A DNA stretch of 64,000 nucleotides from assembly GCA_963676095.1 (NCBI GenBank), contig OY781040.1, forward strand, positions 4,650,001-4,714,000, in the 5' to 3' direction. This document shows, in pieces, positions 1-8,351 of this stretch. Position 1 is the stretch's first letter. The number at the start of each line of letters is the position of its first letter. This DNA is from G963676095 sp963676095 (GTDB lineage: Bacteria; Bacteroidota; Bacteroidia; Bacteroidales; Prolixibacteraceae). The translations under genes were made by a program, and so were the position numbers. The notes under the pieces are model-generated. The model was not told the origin of the DNA. It made no database searches and saw only the letters and a list, made by a program, of their open reading frames with translations.

Positions 1-1
1 C

Positions 2-2596
2 ATCAATATCCGGGGAGTCAGTACAATGAGCAACAATGATCCGCTAATCGTTATTGACGGGTTGATCTCAGGTACAGGGACTTTAAATAACCTGAACCCG
101 AATGATATCGAAAATGTTTCCGTGTTGAAAGATGCAGGCAGCGCTGCAATTTACGGATCCCGTTCCGCTAACGGGGTTATTCTCGTCACAACAAAAAAAG
201 GGGCCAAAACAGGGAAACCGGCCGTCAGGTTCAGCAGTATGGTTGGCTACGAGGACCCGCATATCTTATTTCATCCGGTGAAAGGTTGGGAAAATGCCAC
301 GCTCCGTAACGAAGCGAATGTCAATGTCGGGAACTCTCCGGTATATACGCCGGCGCAGATACGCGACTTATATGATCACCGCAGTGAAGAATACTGGTAC
401 CTGGATGAAATCATGCAAAAAGGGCTCCAGCAAAATTACAGTATGAGTGTTGCCGGAGGTAATGAGAATAGCACATACATGATATCTGCCGGCTATTTCA
501 ATCAGGAAAGTAACTTTGTCGGGAATTTTGGCATGGAACGCTATAACTTCCGCTCTAACCAGACGACCGAATATGGCAGGTTCAAGCTCACTTCCTTAAT
601 GGCTTATACGCGGCGCAATGACCGTACCGTGGCAGGAGGGACCGGCAACGTGATTATTAACTCTTCCCGTATCCCGCCTTATTATTATTATAAATTTCAG
701 CAGGATGGCAAATGGCTGATAAACGACGTGGTCGGTGACGATAATACAATGGCGTATCTGAAAGATGGTGGCTATGAAAAGAAGGATGAAGATAACTTTA
801 TCGGCAGTTTAAGCCTCGATTTCAAAATTATCGAAGGATTGAAAGCCAAAGGGTTGGTCGGGCTCGACCTGACGCAGCACCACCGTTTCCGCAGGGACAA
901 GAAAGTGCCGTTATACTCGTCCGCTGACCTTGAAACGCCGGTTTTATACATTCATTCCAACACGCTCACGGAAGATTATAACAGCAAAAAGTATACGTTG
1001 AGTACGCAATTTATGCTGGATTTTGACCGGACATTCAATGCGGTTCACCATGTGACCGGGTTGGTGGGCGCGTCCAACGAATCCTATACTTTTAAGGCAA
1101 GCCGTATCGCCTGGGAGTATACAGACGAAGATCTGGGGCTTCCGACAACCGATAACGCCGTACAGAATAAGGATAATAAAAACAGCAACGACGATACCGA
1201 TCAAACCAGCATCACTTCTGTATTCGGACGAGCCGGATACAGCTATATGGACAAATATTACCTGGATGCTACTTTCCGGTACGACGGTTCTTCAAAATTT
1301 GCCAAAGATCAGCGCTGGGGATTCTTCCCTTCTGTTTCTGCGGCATGGCGGATTTCGGGCGAGCCTTTTATGGAAGCCTATAATACGAATGTCGGTGACC
1401 TGAAAATCCGCGCTTCGTATGGTGTGCTGGGGAACCAGAATGTTGATAACTATTCTTACCAGACAGTTTACGAAATGTACCAGAATAGTTATGTGTTCAA
1501 CAACGAACCGGTACCTGGAACAGGATACACTTACGGTAACCCCGATCTGACATGGGAAAAATCAGCTAACCTGAACATTGGGGCCGACGCTGCATTTCTT
1601 AAGAACAGCCTTTACGTATCGCTCGATTATTTCAATAAAGAAACAAGGGATATCCTCCTGTCACCCGAGGTGTCTACCGTGTTTGGAAGCAGTGCGGCTA
1701 AGGAAAATGCCGGCAAAATGAAAAACAGGGGATGGGAAGCAACTGTCACGTACCATTTGAGGTCAAGAAATTTCGACCACAGGTTCAGTCTGAATGCTGC
1801 CGATTCTAAAAATGAAGTCACCGACTTCGGAGGCAAAGAACGTATCGACCAGAACGACCAGTTATATAAGCTGATCCGTGAAGGTGAAGCGTTGGGTTCC
1901 TATTACGGATACAAAACCGACGGATACTTTCAAAGTTATGATGAAATAGCCAACAGCGCGCTTCCTGTAGGTGCTTCGGTACAACCGGGAGATGTGAAAT
2001 ACAAGGACATCAATAAGGACGACGTAATTGACGATAAGGACCGCGTAGTACTCGGAAACGCTTTCCCGAGGTATACTTTTGGTTTCACCTATAATGTTTC
2101 ATTTAAAGGCTTTGATTTTGGTATGATCCTGCAGGGAGTAGGAAAACGCGATATGTATATTCGCGGTGAGTTGATCGAACCTTTTCATTCCAATTATTCC
2201 TATGTGATTTACAAACATCAGCTGGATTTCTGGACGCCCACCAATCCCGGCGCCCGGTGGCCGCGCCTTGTCGCTCCGAGTTCTCCTTCTTCTTCGAACA
2301 ACTGGGGAAAAGCGGGTACAGACATTTATCTTTTAGACGGGGCCTACCTTCGCGTAAAAAATATTGAATTGGGATATACTTTGCCAAAACAATTAACATC
2401 AAGGATGAAAATTCAAAAGTTACGCGCGAGCCTTAATGCTCAAAACCTGTTGACATTCTCCAAAAACTCCTTTATTGATCCGGAATCTTCCGAATTCGGG
2501 AATAACATGGGCGGAATAGAAGGAGTCGGAGCAAACAGTGCCCGTAATTATCCTACATTGATCTATTATGGATTTGGACTGGAAATGGAATTTTAA
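2..2596 (+). CDS. SusC-like TonB-dependent outer membrane receptor (5' truncated by window)
   Basis: The reading frame is open from the first bases, so the gene begins upstream of the window; an internal ATG at 26 is not the true start. The visible N-terminus is the end of the SusC plug domain, with IRGVSTM, PLIVIDG and the family motif AAIYGSRSANGVILVTTKKG. The remainder is a beta-barrel rich in aromatic strands and ends in a terminal Phe, as expected for an outer membrane protein. SusC proteins import oligosaccharides across the outer membrane using TonB energy, with a SusD lid. The susD gene follows after 12 bases. The downstream GH76 and GH92 genes suggest the substrate is alpha-mannan or a manno-oligosaccharide (inference). 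Confidence 0.95.
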   Translation: MNIRGVSTMSNNDPLIVIDGLISGTGTLNNLNPNDIENVSVLKDAGSAAIYGSRSANGVILVTTKKGAKTGKPAVRFSSMVGYEDPHILFHPVKGWENATLRNEANVNVGNSPVYTPAQIRDLYDHRSEEYWYLDEIMQKGLQQNYSMSVAGGNENSTYMISAGYFNQESNFVGNFGMERYNFRSNQTTEYGRFKLTSLMAYTRRNDRTVAGGTGNVIINSSRIPPYYYYKFQQDGKWLINDVVGDDNTMAYLKDGGYEKKDEDNFIGSLSLDFKIIEGLKAKGLVGLDLTQHHRFRRDKKVPLYSSADLETPVLYIHSNTLTEDYNSKKYTLSTQFMLDFDRTFNAVHHVTGLVGASNESYTFKASRIAWEYTDEDLGLPTTDNAVQNKDNKNSNDDTDQTSITSVFGRAGYSYMDKYYLDATFRYDGSSKFAKDQRWGFFPSVSAAWRISGEPFMEAYNTNVGDLKIRASYGVLGNQNVDNYSYQTVYEMYQNSYVFNNEPVPGTGYTYGNPDLTWEKSANLNIGADAAFLKNSLYVSLDYFNKETRDILLSPEVSTVFGSSAAKENAGKMKNRGWEATVTYHLRSRNFDHRFSLNAADSKNEVTDFGGKERIDQNDQLYKLIREGEALGSYYGYKTDGYFQSYDEIANSALPVGASVQPGDVKYKDINKDDVIDDKDRVVLGNAFPRYTFGFTYNVSFKGFDFGMILQGVGKRDMYIRGELIEPFHSNYSYVIYKHQLDFWTPTNPGARWPRLVAPSSPSSSNNWGKAGTDIYLLDGAYLRVKNIELGYTLPKQLTSRMKIQKLRASLNAQNLLTFSKNSFIDPESSEFGNNMGGIEGVGANSARNYPTLIYYGFGLEMEF

Positions 2597-2608
2597 CACA
2601 AGCACGCT

Positions 2609-4228
2609 ATGGAAAAAAAATTGAGAAAATACGGCATAGGCATTATGGTGGCTCTCCTGGCATTTTTTACTTCGTGTAATGACCTGGATTTGGCGCCAAC
2701 AAATAAATTTACTGATTTAAATTATTGGACATCAACGGAAAAAGCTTCCGCTGTTTTGAGTATGGCTTACAGCCAAATGTTCGACGCCAATTATTTCTTT
2801 GCAAACGAACGGTTATCCGATAACCTTTACGAAGGCAGGGGAAATACTGACGAAAAGATCATCACCTCCGGGCAGGCCGACGCCGCTCTTGGCCGCTTTG
2901 CCAATGAATGGAAAAGCTGTTATGAAGGGATTAAAACCTGTCATACGTTTCTTGAGAATGTTGACTTAGTTCCCGATATGGATGAAACGCTGAAGGCCAG
3001 AATGAAAGCTGAAGCACGTTTTATCCGCGCCTTCCTGTTCTTTCGCCTGGCAAACCAATATGGCGACGTTCCCTTGTTCGACTATAACCTGAGCTTGCAG
3101 GATGCTAACAGCATAGCACGTTCTCCCAAATCAGAAGTGATCGGTTTCGTAAGAGATGAGCTGAACGAAATTGTAAATATGCTTCCGGCAAAGGAAGAAT
3201 ATGCCGCTTCGGACAACGGCAGGATTACCAAAGGCGCTGTTATGACCCTGCTGGCGCGGACTTATCTGTATGAAAACGACTGGGAGAATGTGGCTTCCAC
3301 ATGTGAAGAGATCATGAACGGCCAATACGGCCACTATGAATTGTTTCCCAGTTATTCTGGTCTTTTCATGCCGGAGAACGAATACAATGACGAAGTGATC
3401 CTTGATCTTGGTTATGCGCAGACTGACAGGACCTGGAATCAGTTTTACGACGCTATTCCCCTTTCGGTGGGAGGACGTATCAACGCTTTTGCTCCGACAC
3501 AGGAACTTGTTGACGACTATATCATGAAAAACGGGAAGGATATTCACGATGCAAATTCAGGATATAATGAAGATAATCCTTATGTAAACAGGGATCCGCG
3601 TTTTGAAGCCACCATCGTCTATCACGGATACCAGTGGACAAAAGGAGACGGGACAACCTCTACAATTTATATCAAACCAGGTTCTTCCGAGGCGGCGGGT
3701 GCATCCAATCTGGACGAATATGCCGGGCCGGGACAAAACTCCACAGGAACAGGATACTACCTTAGGAAATATTTCGATCCGACAGCTCCGGCAGGTATGG
3801 AGGCAGGTCTGAACCTGATCCTGATGCGATATGGCGACATCCTGCTTATGTACGCAGAGGCTAAAAATGAACTGGGACAAATGGATGAGGACATCTGGAA
3901 CCAGACCATTCGGGCGCTCCGTGTCCGGGCCGGGTTTACCGACGCCAGCGCATTGAATTACCCGGGGACCGGACTTCAGCAGGTCATTCGGCGCGAACGC
4001 CATTGTGAACTGGCGATCGAAGGGGTGAGGCTTTTTGATATCCGCCGGTGGAAAACAATTGAAACCGTGATGAACGGGTATCCTCACGGAGCAAAGTTCG
4101 CAGCCGGAAACACCCAGTATATCCAACTGGATCAGAGGAGATTTAATAAAGACCGGGATTATCTGTTTGCGATTCCTCAATCGCAAAGGGATATTAACAA
4201 AAATCTGACTCAGAATCCGGGATACTGA
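2609..4228 (+). CDS. SusD/RagB-family glycan-binding lipoprotein
   Basis: This 539-residue protein has a lipoprotein signal ending FFTSC (Cys23), followed by the acidic CNDLD, which is typical of surface-exported Bacteroidota lipoproteins. Family features include the N-terminal DLAPTNKFTDLNYW segment, the helical TPR-like RAEARFIRA-type helix (AEARFIRAFLFFRLANQYGDVPL), and the C-terminal RRERHCELAIEGVRLFDIRRW and FAIPQSQRDINKNLTQNPGY motifs. Each of those is a RagB/SusD signature. It forms the lid over the SusC barrel encoded just upstream and captures glycan at the cell surface. The 12-base gap to susC indicates one operon. Confidence 0.95.
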   Translation: MEKKLRKYGIGIMVALLAFFTSCNDLDLAPTNKFTDLNYWTSTEKASAVLSMAYSQMFDANYFFANERLSDNLYEGRGNTDEKIITSGQADAALGRFANEWKSCYEGIKTCHTFLENVDLVPDMDETLKARMKAEARFIRAFLFFRLANQYGDVPLFDYNLSLQDANSIARSPKSEVIGFVRDELNEIVNMLPAKEEYAASDNGRITKGAVMTLLARTYLYENDWENVASTCEEIMNGQYGHYELFPSYSGLFMPENEYNDEVILDLGYAQTDRTWNQFYDAIPLSVGGRINAFAPTQELVDDYIMKNGKDIHDANSGYNEDNPYVNRDPRFEATIVYHGYQWTKGDGTTSTIYIKPGSSEAAGASNLDEYAGPGQNSTGTGYYLRKYFDPTAPAGMEAGLNLILMRYGDILLMYAEAKNELGQMDEDIWNQTIRALRVRAGFTDASALNYPGTGLQQVIRRERHCELAIEGVRLFDIRRWKTIETVMNGYPHGAKFAAGNTQYIQLDQRRFNKDRDYLFAIPQSQRDINKNLTQNPGY

Positions 4229-4359
4229 TCCGGCTTTGAGCTTTCAAAATGGAATAAGCTATATGAAGCATTTTACGACATACTTTTTGATTATGACTAA
4301 CTTATATAGTGGTGTTTACGAAAATAATAAATAGGTCCGAGACCTTAAACTACCTATGT

Positions 4360-5484
4360 ATGGAAAAAATATTGATCAAACCGATAATTGTATTTTCTTT
4401 TATTTTCGCTTTTATCGCTTGCAGCGACGACGGTGAGGTAAGAGATTTGGATGTAACGGCAGTCAGTGCGTTTTATGAACCGGACAACGGAAAGACGATC
4501 GCTTTGCAGGCTTCGGCTTCTGCCACTTTATATTTTGAATGGGAACCGGCCCGCGCCGAAGACAGCGGGATGGTTTTGTATGAAGTTGCCTTTGACAAAA
4601 ATGACGGCGATTTCTCCGATCCGTTGTTTATTACGGCAGCCGACAACAATGGCGGAAGCAATCATGCCACCATTACCCATAAACAATTGAATAAGATCGC
4701 TGCCATGGCAGGTATCGAATCTGCCGGACAGGGAACCCTTAAGTGGACCGTTTTCTCGTCCAAGGGGATCAATCCTGTAAAAGCGGAAGAGGAAAGGACG
4801 CTCACATTAACCCGTCTTTCCGGGCTTGCCGATATTCCGGAGAACCTGTATATTACCGGTAAAGCAACTGAAAATGGAGATGACCTCTCCAAAGCGCTTG
4901 TCATGAAGAAAGTCGCAGACGGCGAGTTTGAAATCTATACTAAACTGACGGAAGGGGAAAGCTTCAAATTTGTCAGCGCCACAGCCGGAACTCCGCTCGA
5001 ATTCTCTTTGTCCGGAGAAAAGATTGTAGAAGGAGGAACATCCTCCGTTTCAAAAACCGGGATCTACAAATATTATCTCGATTTCAACATTGGCTCTTTC
5101 ACATCGAAGGAAGTCACAAAAGTAAGCCTGTTCCTGAACTGGTCGCAAATGAAGATCGAGTTGCCTTATAAAGCTTATGGCGTATGGGAACTGACCAACT
5201 ACACCATAACAGGTCTTACAGGCAGTGATAACTCCGACGACCGTTATAAATTCAGAATGGAAAGTTCCGACGGGGAAACCGAATGGAGGGCCGCCAATAA
5301 TGACAGCAAACCAACAGGCAACGAGTCTTATTACTATATGGTGGAAAAAACGGATGTACAGCAGTGGACAAACAACCAGATCTGGAAAAACCCGGCAACA
5401 GACGGATGGAGCGATAAGACATACGATATTACGTTTTCCCTCAATGCTGAAGGTACCTACACGCATAATTTGGTAATTAAATAA
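4360..5484 (+). CDS. SusE-like surface glycan-binding lipoprotein (first tandem copy)
   Basis: I start the gene at 4360, not at the upstream in-frame ATG at 4309, because 4360 begins a clean lipoprotein signal (MEKILIKP...FAFIAC, Cys21) followed by SDDGEV, an acidic surface-export signal. Residues about 28-150 look like the SusE N-terminal Ig-like domain: an ALQASASATLYFEW strand, YEVAFDKNDGDFSDP, an ITHKQLNKIA helix and LKWTVFSSKG. The rest is beta-rich, with repeated modules beginning near LYITGKAT that resemble SusE/SusF starch-binding modules. The role is probably to hold glycan at the cell surface next to SusC/SusD. Its paralogue starts 7 bases after this stop, so the two are co-transcribed. 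Confidence 0.8.
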   Translation: MEKILIKPIIVFSFIFAFIACSDDGEVRDLDVTAVSAFYEPDNGKTIALQASASATLYFEWEPARAEDSGMVLYEVAFDKNDGDFSDPLFITAADNNGGSNHATITHKQLNKIAAMAGIESAGQGTLKWTVFSSKGINPVKAEEERTLTLTRLSGLADIPENLYITGKATENGDDLSKALVMKKVADGEFEIYTKLTEGESFKFVSATAGTPLEFSLSGEKIVEGGTSSVSKTGIYKYYLDFNIGSFTSKEVTKVSLFLNWSQMKIELPYKAYGVWELTNYTITGLTGSDNSDDRYKFRMESSDGETEWRAANNDSKPTGNESYYYMVEKTDVQQWTNNQIWKNPATDGWSDKTYDITFSLNAEGTYTHNLVIK

Positions 5485-5491
5485 CCCGGAC

Positions 5492-6634
5492 ATGGAAAAA
5501 ATATTGATCAGATTAACAGTTATAGCCTCGTTGCTTTGCGTTTTAGCTGCATGTGAAGACGAAGGAGGCGACACCGATACACGGCTGACAGCAGTTAAAG
5601 CACTGGTTGAACCCCTCGACGGGAAAGAAGTAGTTCTGGAGACTTCAGCCGGCGCATCCGCCTATTTTGAGTGGGAATACTGTAACGTTGAGGAAAGCGG
5701 CACTGCTGTCTATCAAATAGCCTTTGATAAAGCGGACGGTGACTTTTCCAATCCTGTTTACTTAACTGCTTCCGATAATAACGGACTGGACAATAATGTA
5801 ACCATTACGCATAAGCAGTTGAATAAAATCGCGGGCATGATGGGTATTAATTCTTCAGAAACAGGAACTTTCAAGTGGACCGTTTTCTCATCAAAAGGGC
5901 TTAAAACGATGAAAGGCGAAGAGGAACGCCGTATTACCGTCACCCGTCTGGCAGGTTTTGCTGATCTGCCCGTTGACGTTTACATAACAGGCGAAGGGTC
6001 TGAAGGCGGAGACGAACTTTCCAACGCTCAAAAAATGAAAGCGATCGCCGGGGGAGAATTTGAGGTTTATACCCGGTTAACTGCGGGCAATTCCTTTTAT
6101 TTTACCGACGGCACTTCAGGTACTCCCCGAACATTTTATACTGACGGGGGCTTAGTAAAAGAAAACGGTACTTCCACTGTGGCGACAACAGGCGTTTACA
6201 GGATTACGCTCGATTTCAATACAGGTGCCTGCACCTATACGTTGGTGACAAGAATCGGTTTCTACTTCTGTCCTGAAGGACAGATATTATTTGACCTGCC
6301 ATACATCGGGAACGGGGTATTCCGGGCCGAAAGCCAGACTGTTACGTTCAAACAGGAGAGCTGGGGAAGGGACGAACGGTATAAGTTCAGAATGTTTGTT
6401 AAAGAAAATGCCGGAGCAGACACTGAAACGGAACTCGAGTGGGGTACGCTGAACCAGACTGATTCCAGGCCAACAGCAACCAGCGCAGATTCGTATTATT
6501 ATCTCAAACTCCTGACCGATCTCACCCAGTGGGATAACAAATGGAAACTGATGGGTGATTTTGATGGCGTCCCGGCAGATTATACCATTTATCTCCAGGC
6601 CGATCAACCGTATACACATTCAATAACAAAATGA
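5492..6634 (+). CDS. SusE-like surface glycan-binding lipoprotein (second tandem copy)
   Basis: This is a 380-residue paralogue of the preceding gene. Both begin with the same 19 bases from the ATG and share ITHKQLNKIA, KWTVFSSKG, EEER-TLTRL and VYITG/LYITG segments in the same order. The lipobox is VLAAC (Cys21), followed by EDEGGD, which predicts a surface location. The N-terminal domain is SusE-like; the C-terminal half is beta-rich with Trp/Tyr residues (WGRDERYKFRM, SYYYLKL, QPYTHSI) in the same places as its sister copy. The tandem pair probably arose by duplication and may bind different parts or lengths of the same mannan-type glycan (inference). Confidence 0.8.
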   Translation: MEKILIRLTVIASLLCVLAACEDEGGDTDTRLTAVKALVEPLDGKEVVLETSAGASAYFEWEYCNVEESGTAVYQIAFDKADGDFSNPVYLTASDNNGLDNNVTITHKQLNKIAGMMGINSSETGTFKWTVFSSKGLKTMKGEEERRITVTRLAGFADLPVDVYITGEGSEGGDELSNAQKMKAIAGGEFEVYTRLTAGNSFYFTDGTSGTPRTFYTDGGLVKENGTSTVATTGVYRITLDFNTGACTYTLVTRIGFYFCPEGQILFDLPYIGNGVFRAESQTVTFKQESWGRDERYKFRMFVKENAGADTETELEWGTLNQTDSRPTATSADSYYYLKLLTDLTQWDNKWKLMGDFDGVPADYTIYLQADQPYTHSITK

Positions 6635-6709
6635 GAACTGATTGATATATGTCAGCCGGGAACGGATAACAACAAACCGCTCCCGGCTGTTAATTAAACA
6701 TAAGATATT

Positions 6710-8143
6710 ATGAAAATTGCGGTTAAGAGAGAGCAAAGCCAAACTTGTTTGAGCTTTGCCGAACGTGAGCAATTTGCCCGCGTCAGCCGGAAAATTGCGG
6801 TTAAGAGAGAGCAAAGCCAAACTTGTTTGAGCTTTGCCGAACGTGAGCAATTTGCCCGCGTCAGCCGGAAAATTGCGGTTAAGAGAGAGCAAAGCCAAAC
6901 TTGTTTGAGCTTTGCCGAACGTGAGCAATTTGCCCGCGTCAGCCGGAAAATTGCGGTTAAGAGAGAGCAAAGCCAAACTTGTTTGAGCTTTGCCGAAGTG
7001 AGTATTTTACGCGCAGCGAAAAAATGGGTTTACCTGGCATTATTACTGCCCGCTTTGTTGATCTCATGTGGCAAGGATGATGATAATGCCCCGGAACCGG
7101 AAGAGGACGAAATAAACTGGAACGATGCGGCTGACCAAAGTAGCATGGCTCTGGCCAATTTATTCTGGAATACCAAAGAAAAGTGGTTCAATGATGACAG
7201 TAACGGGAAGGCAGATTGGAATTACTGGCCGCAGGCACATGCGCTGGATGTCCTGACAGATGCCTGGCTGCGAAGTAACGACAACACCTATAAAGCTTAT
7301 TTCGATCAGTGGTACGAGGGCGTGAAAGCCAGGAACGGTAACACCTTTGAGAACGATTTCTATGACGATATGGAATGGAATGCTTTGGCCATCCTCCGTG
7401 TCTGGCAGGCGACCAATGATCCCAAATTCAAGGATGCTGCGCTGCAACTATGGGAATACATCAAGACCGGGTGGAATGATAATGCAGGAGGAGGTATCTG
7501 CTGGAAAAAAGGACAGGAATACAGCAAAAATGCCTGTTCTAACGGCCCGGCTTGTATACTGGCTGCCCGCCTGTACAGGGAATTCGGGGATGAAAGTAAC
7601 AAGGAATGGGCGCTTAAGATCTATAACTGGGAAAAGTCGACCTTGTTTAACAGCAATAACGGGATGGTTTATGACAACATCAACAGTGAAACCGGAGAGA
7701 CCAAAACAGACTGGATATTTACTTATAATCAAGGAACTTTCATCGGCTCTGCCGTAGAGCTCTATAAGATTTTCAATGAAAAGGCTTATCTGAACGATGC
7801 GGTACTTGCTGCCGACTATACGACAAGCAGTCTGACCAGCAACTCCGTTCTCAAAAGCGAAGGAACCGGCGACGGCGGTCTCTTCAAAGGGATCTTCATC
7901 CGCTATTTCACCGATCTGATCCGTCAGGACCGTCTCGATGCTTCGGCAAGGAAACGATATATCCAGTTTATCAGTTACAACGCCGAAACCTTATGGACGC
8001 AGGGAACCTCCAAACCGGCGGTACTGTATGGCCCCGACTGGACTGTAAAACCGGGTTCTGTTACCGGACTGACCGAGCAATTAAGCGGGTGTATGCTAAT
8101 CGAGGCTACAGCATTGCTGAATAAAGAGGGGCTCCTGGAATAG
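6710..8143 (+). CDS. GH76 endo-alpha-1,6-mannanase lipoprotein with a repeat-encoded N-terminal extension
   Basis: From about residue 130 the protein is a family GH76 (alpha/alpha)6 enzyme. It has the catalytic Asp-Asp pair in FYDDMEWNALA (D219-D220 counted from 6710), the GGICWKKG motif and the NQGTFIGSAVEL segment. GH76 enzymes cut the alpha-1,6 backbone of fungal-type mannan. The lipoprotein signal (VYLALLLPALLISC, Cys120) is followed by GKDDD, predicting surface display. The oddity is residues 2-96, which are translated from a 78-bp tandem repeat lying directly after the ATG. In-frame GTG at 6998 would give a normal 24-residue signal peptide and may be the working start. Removing 6713-6997 would also restore a plain start, because 285 bp is 95 codons. 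The enzyme call is secure; the start is not. Confidence 0.88.
   Translation: MKIAVKREQSQTCLSFAEREQFARVSRKIAVKREQSQTCLSFAEREQFARVSRKIAVKREQSQTCLSFAEREQFARVSRKIAVKREQSQTCLSFAEVSILRAAKKWVYLALLLPALLISCGKDDDNAPEPEEDEINWNDAADQSSMALANLFWNTKEKWFNDDSNGKADWNYWPQAHALDVLTDAWLRSNDNTYKAYFDQWYEGVKARNGNTFENDFYDDMEWNALAILRVWQATNDPKFKDAALQLWEYIKTGWNDNAGGGICWKKGQEYSKNACSNGPACILAARLYREFGDESNKEWALKIYNWEKSTLFNSNNGMVYDNINSETGETKTDWIFTYNQGTFIGSAVELYKIFNEKAYLNDAVLAADYTTSSLTSNSVLKSEGTGDGGLFKGIFIRYFTDLIRQDRLDASARKRYIQFISYNAETLWTQGTSKPAVLYGPDWTVKPGSVTGLTEQLSGCMLIEATALLNKEGLLE
6713..6997 (+). repeat. 78-bp tandem direct repeat, three full units plus a 51-bp partial, each with a hairpin
   Basis: Units are 6713-6790, 6791-6868 and 6869-6946, which read as identical. 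A fourth copy matches for 51 bp (6947-6997) and then continues as a diverged version of the unit. The unit length is 26 codons, so copy-number change keeps the reading frame. Each unit holds an inverted repeat GCAAAGC-CAAAC-TT-GTTTG-A-GCTTTGC, at 6733-6759, 6811-6837, 6889-6915 and 6967-6993. The array therefore puts four identical hairpins at the start of the GH76 message. The opposite strand is also open through the array. It looks like an expanded dispersed repeat and not like part of the enzyme. Confidence 0.95.
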
Positions 8144-8351
8144 CCGGTTCATTTTTAATTTATTTCTTTGTAAGGGGTAATGCACAACTATAGAATGAGT
8201 ATAGGAGAAGTATAGGTGGAGCGAAGGTGGAGTATAGCTAAAGAAGCCTTTATGAAACATAATAGTAGTCCCGGAATTTCTGAATGAAGCGGAAAATAAC
8301 AACAGAAACGATAGTAACAACAGTAACCCGTTAACCTGAAAAAATAAACTC
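8144..8351. other. Intergenic region between GH76 and GH92 with short imperfect repeats
   Basis: This 208-bp gap holds a purine-rich stretch at about 8197-8236 in which AGTATAG occurs three times (GAGTATAGG, AAGTATAGG, GAGTATAGC) with GTGGAG between copies. I see no gene, no clear terminator and no strong promoter. It may be a leader or a processing region between two co-transcribed enzyme genes. Confidence 0.4.

Noticed and set aside
4309..4359. Earlier ATG for the first SusE-like gene
   Set aside because: It adds 17 residues before a perfect lipoprotein signal peptide; the ATG at 4360 is far more likely.
6620..6976. Open frame of 118 codons on the minus strand through the 78-bp repeats
   Set aside because: It is the mirror of the repeat array and lies antisense to the GH76 start; it has repeat units only and no signal or domain, so it is not called a gene.
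6713..6997. Possible CRISPR array
   Set aside because: Units are contiguous with no unique spacers and no cas genes nearby; it is a plain tandem repeat.
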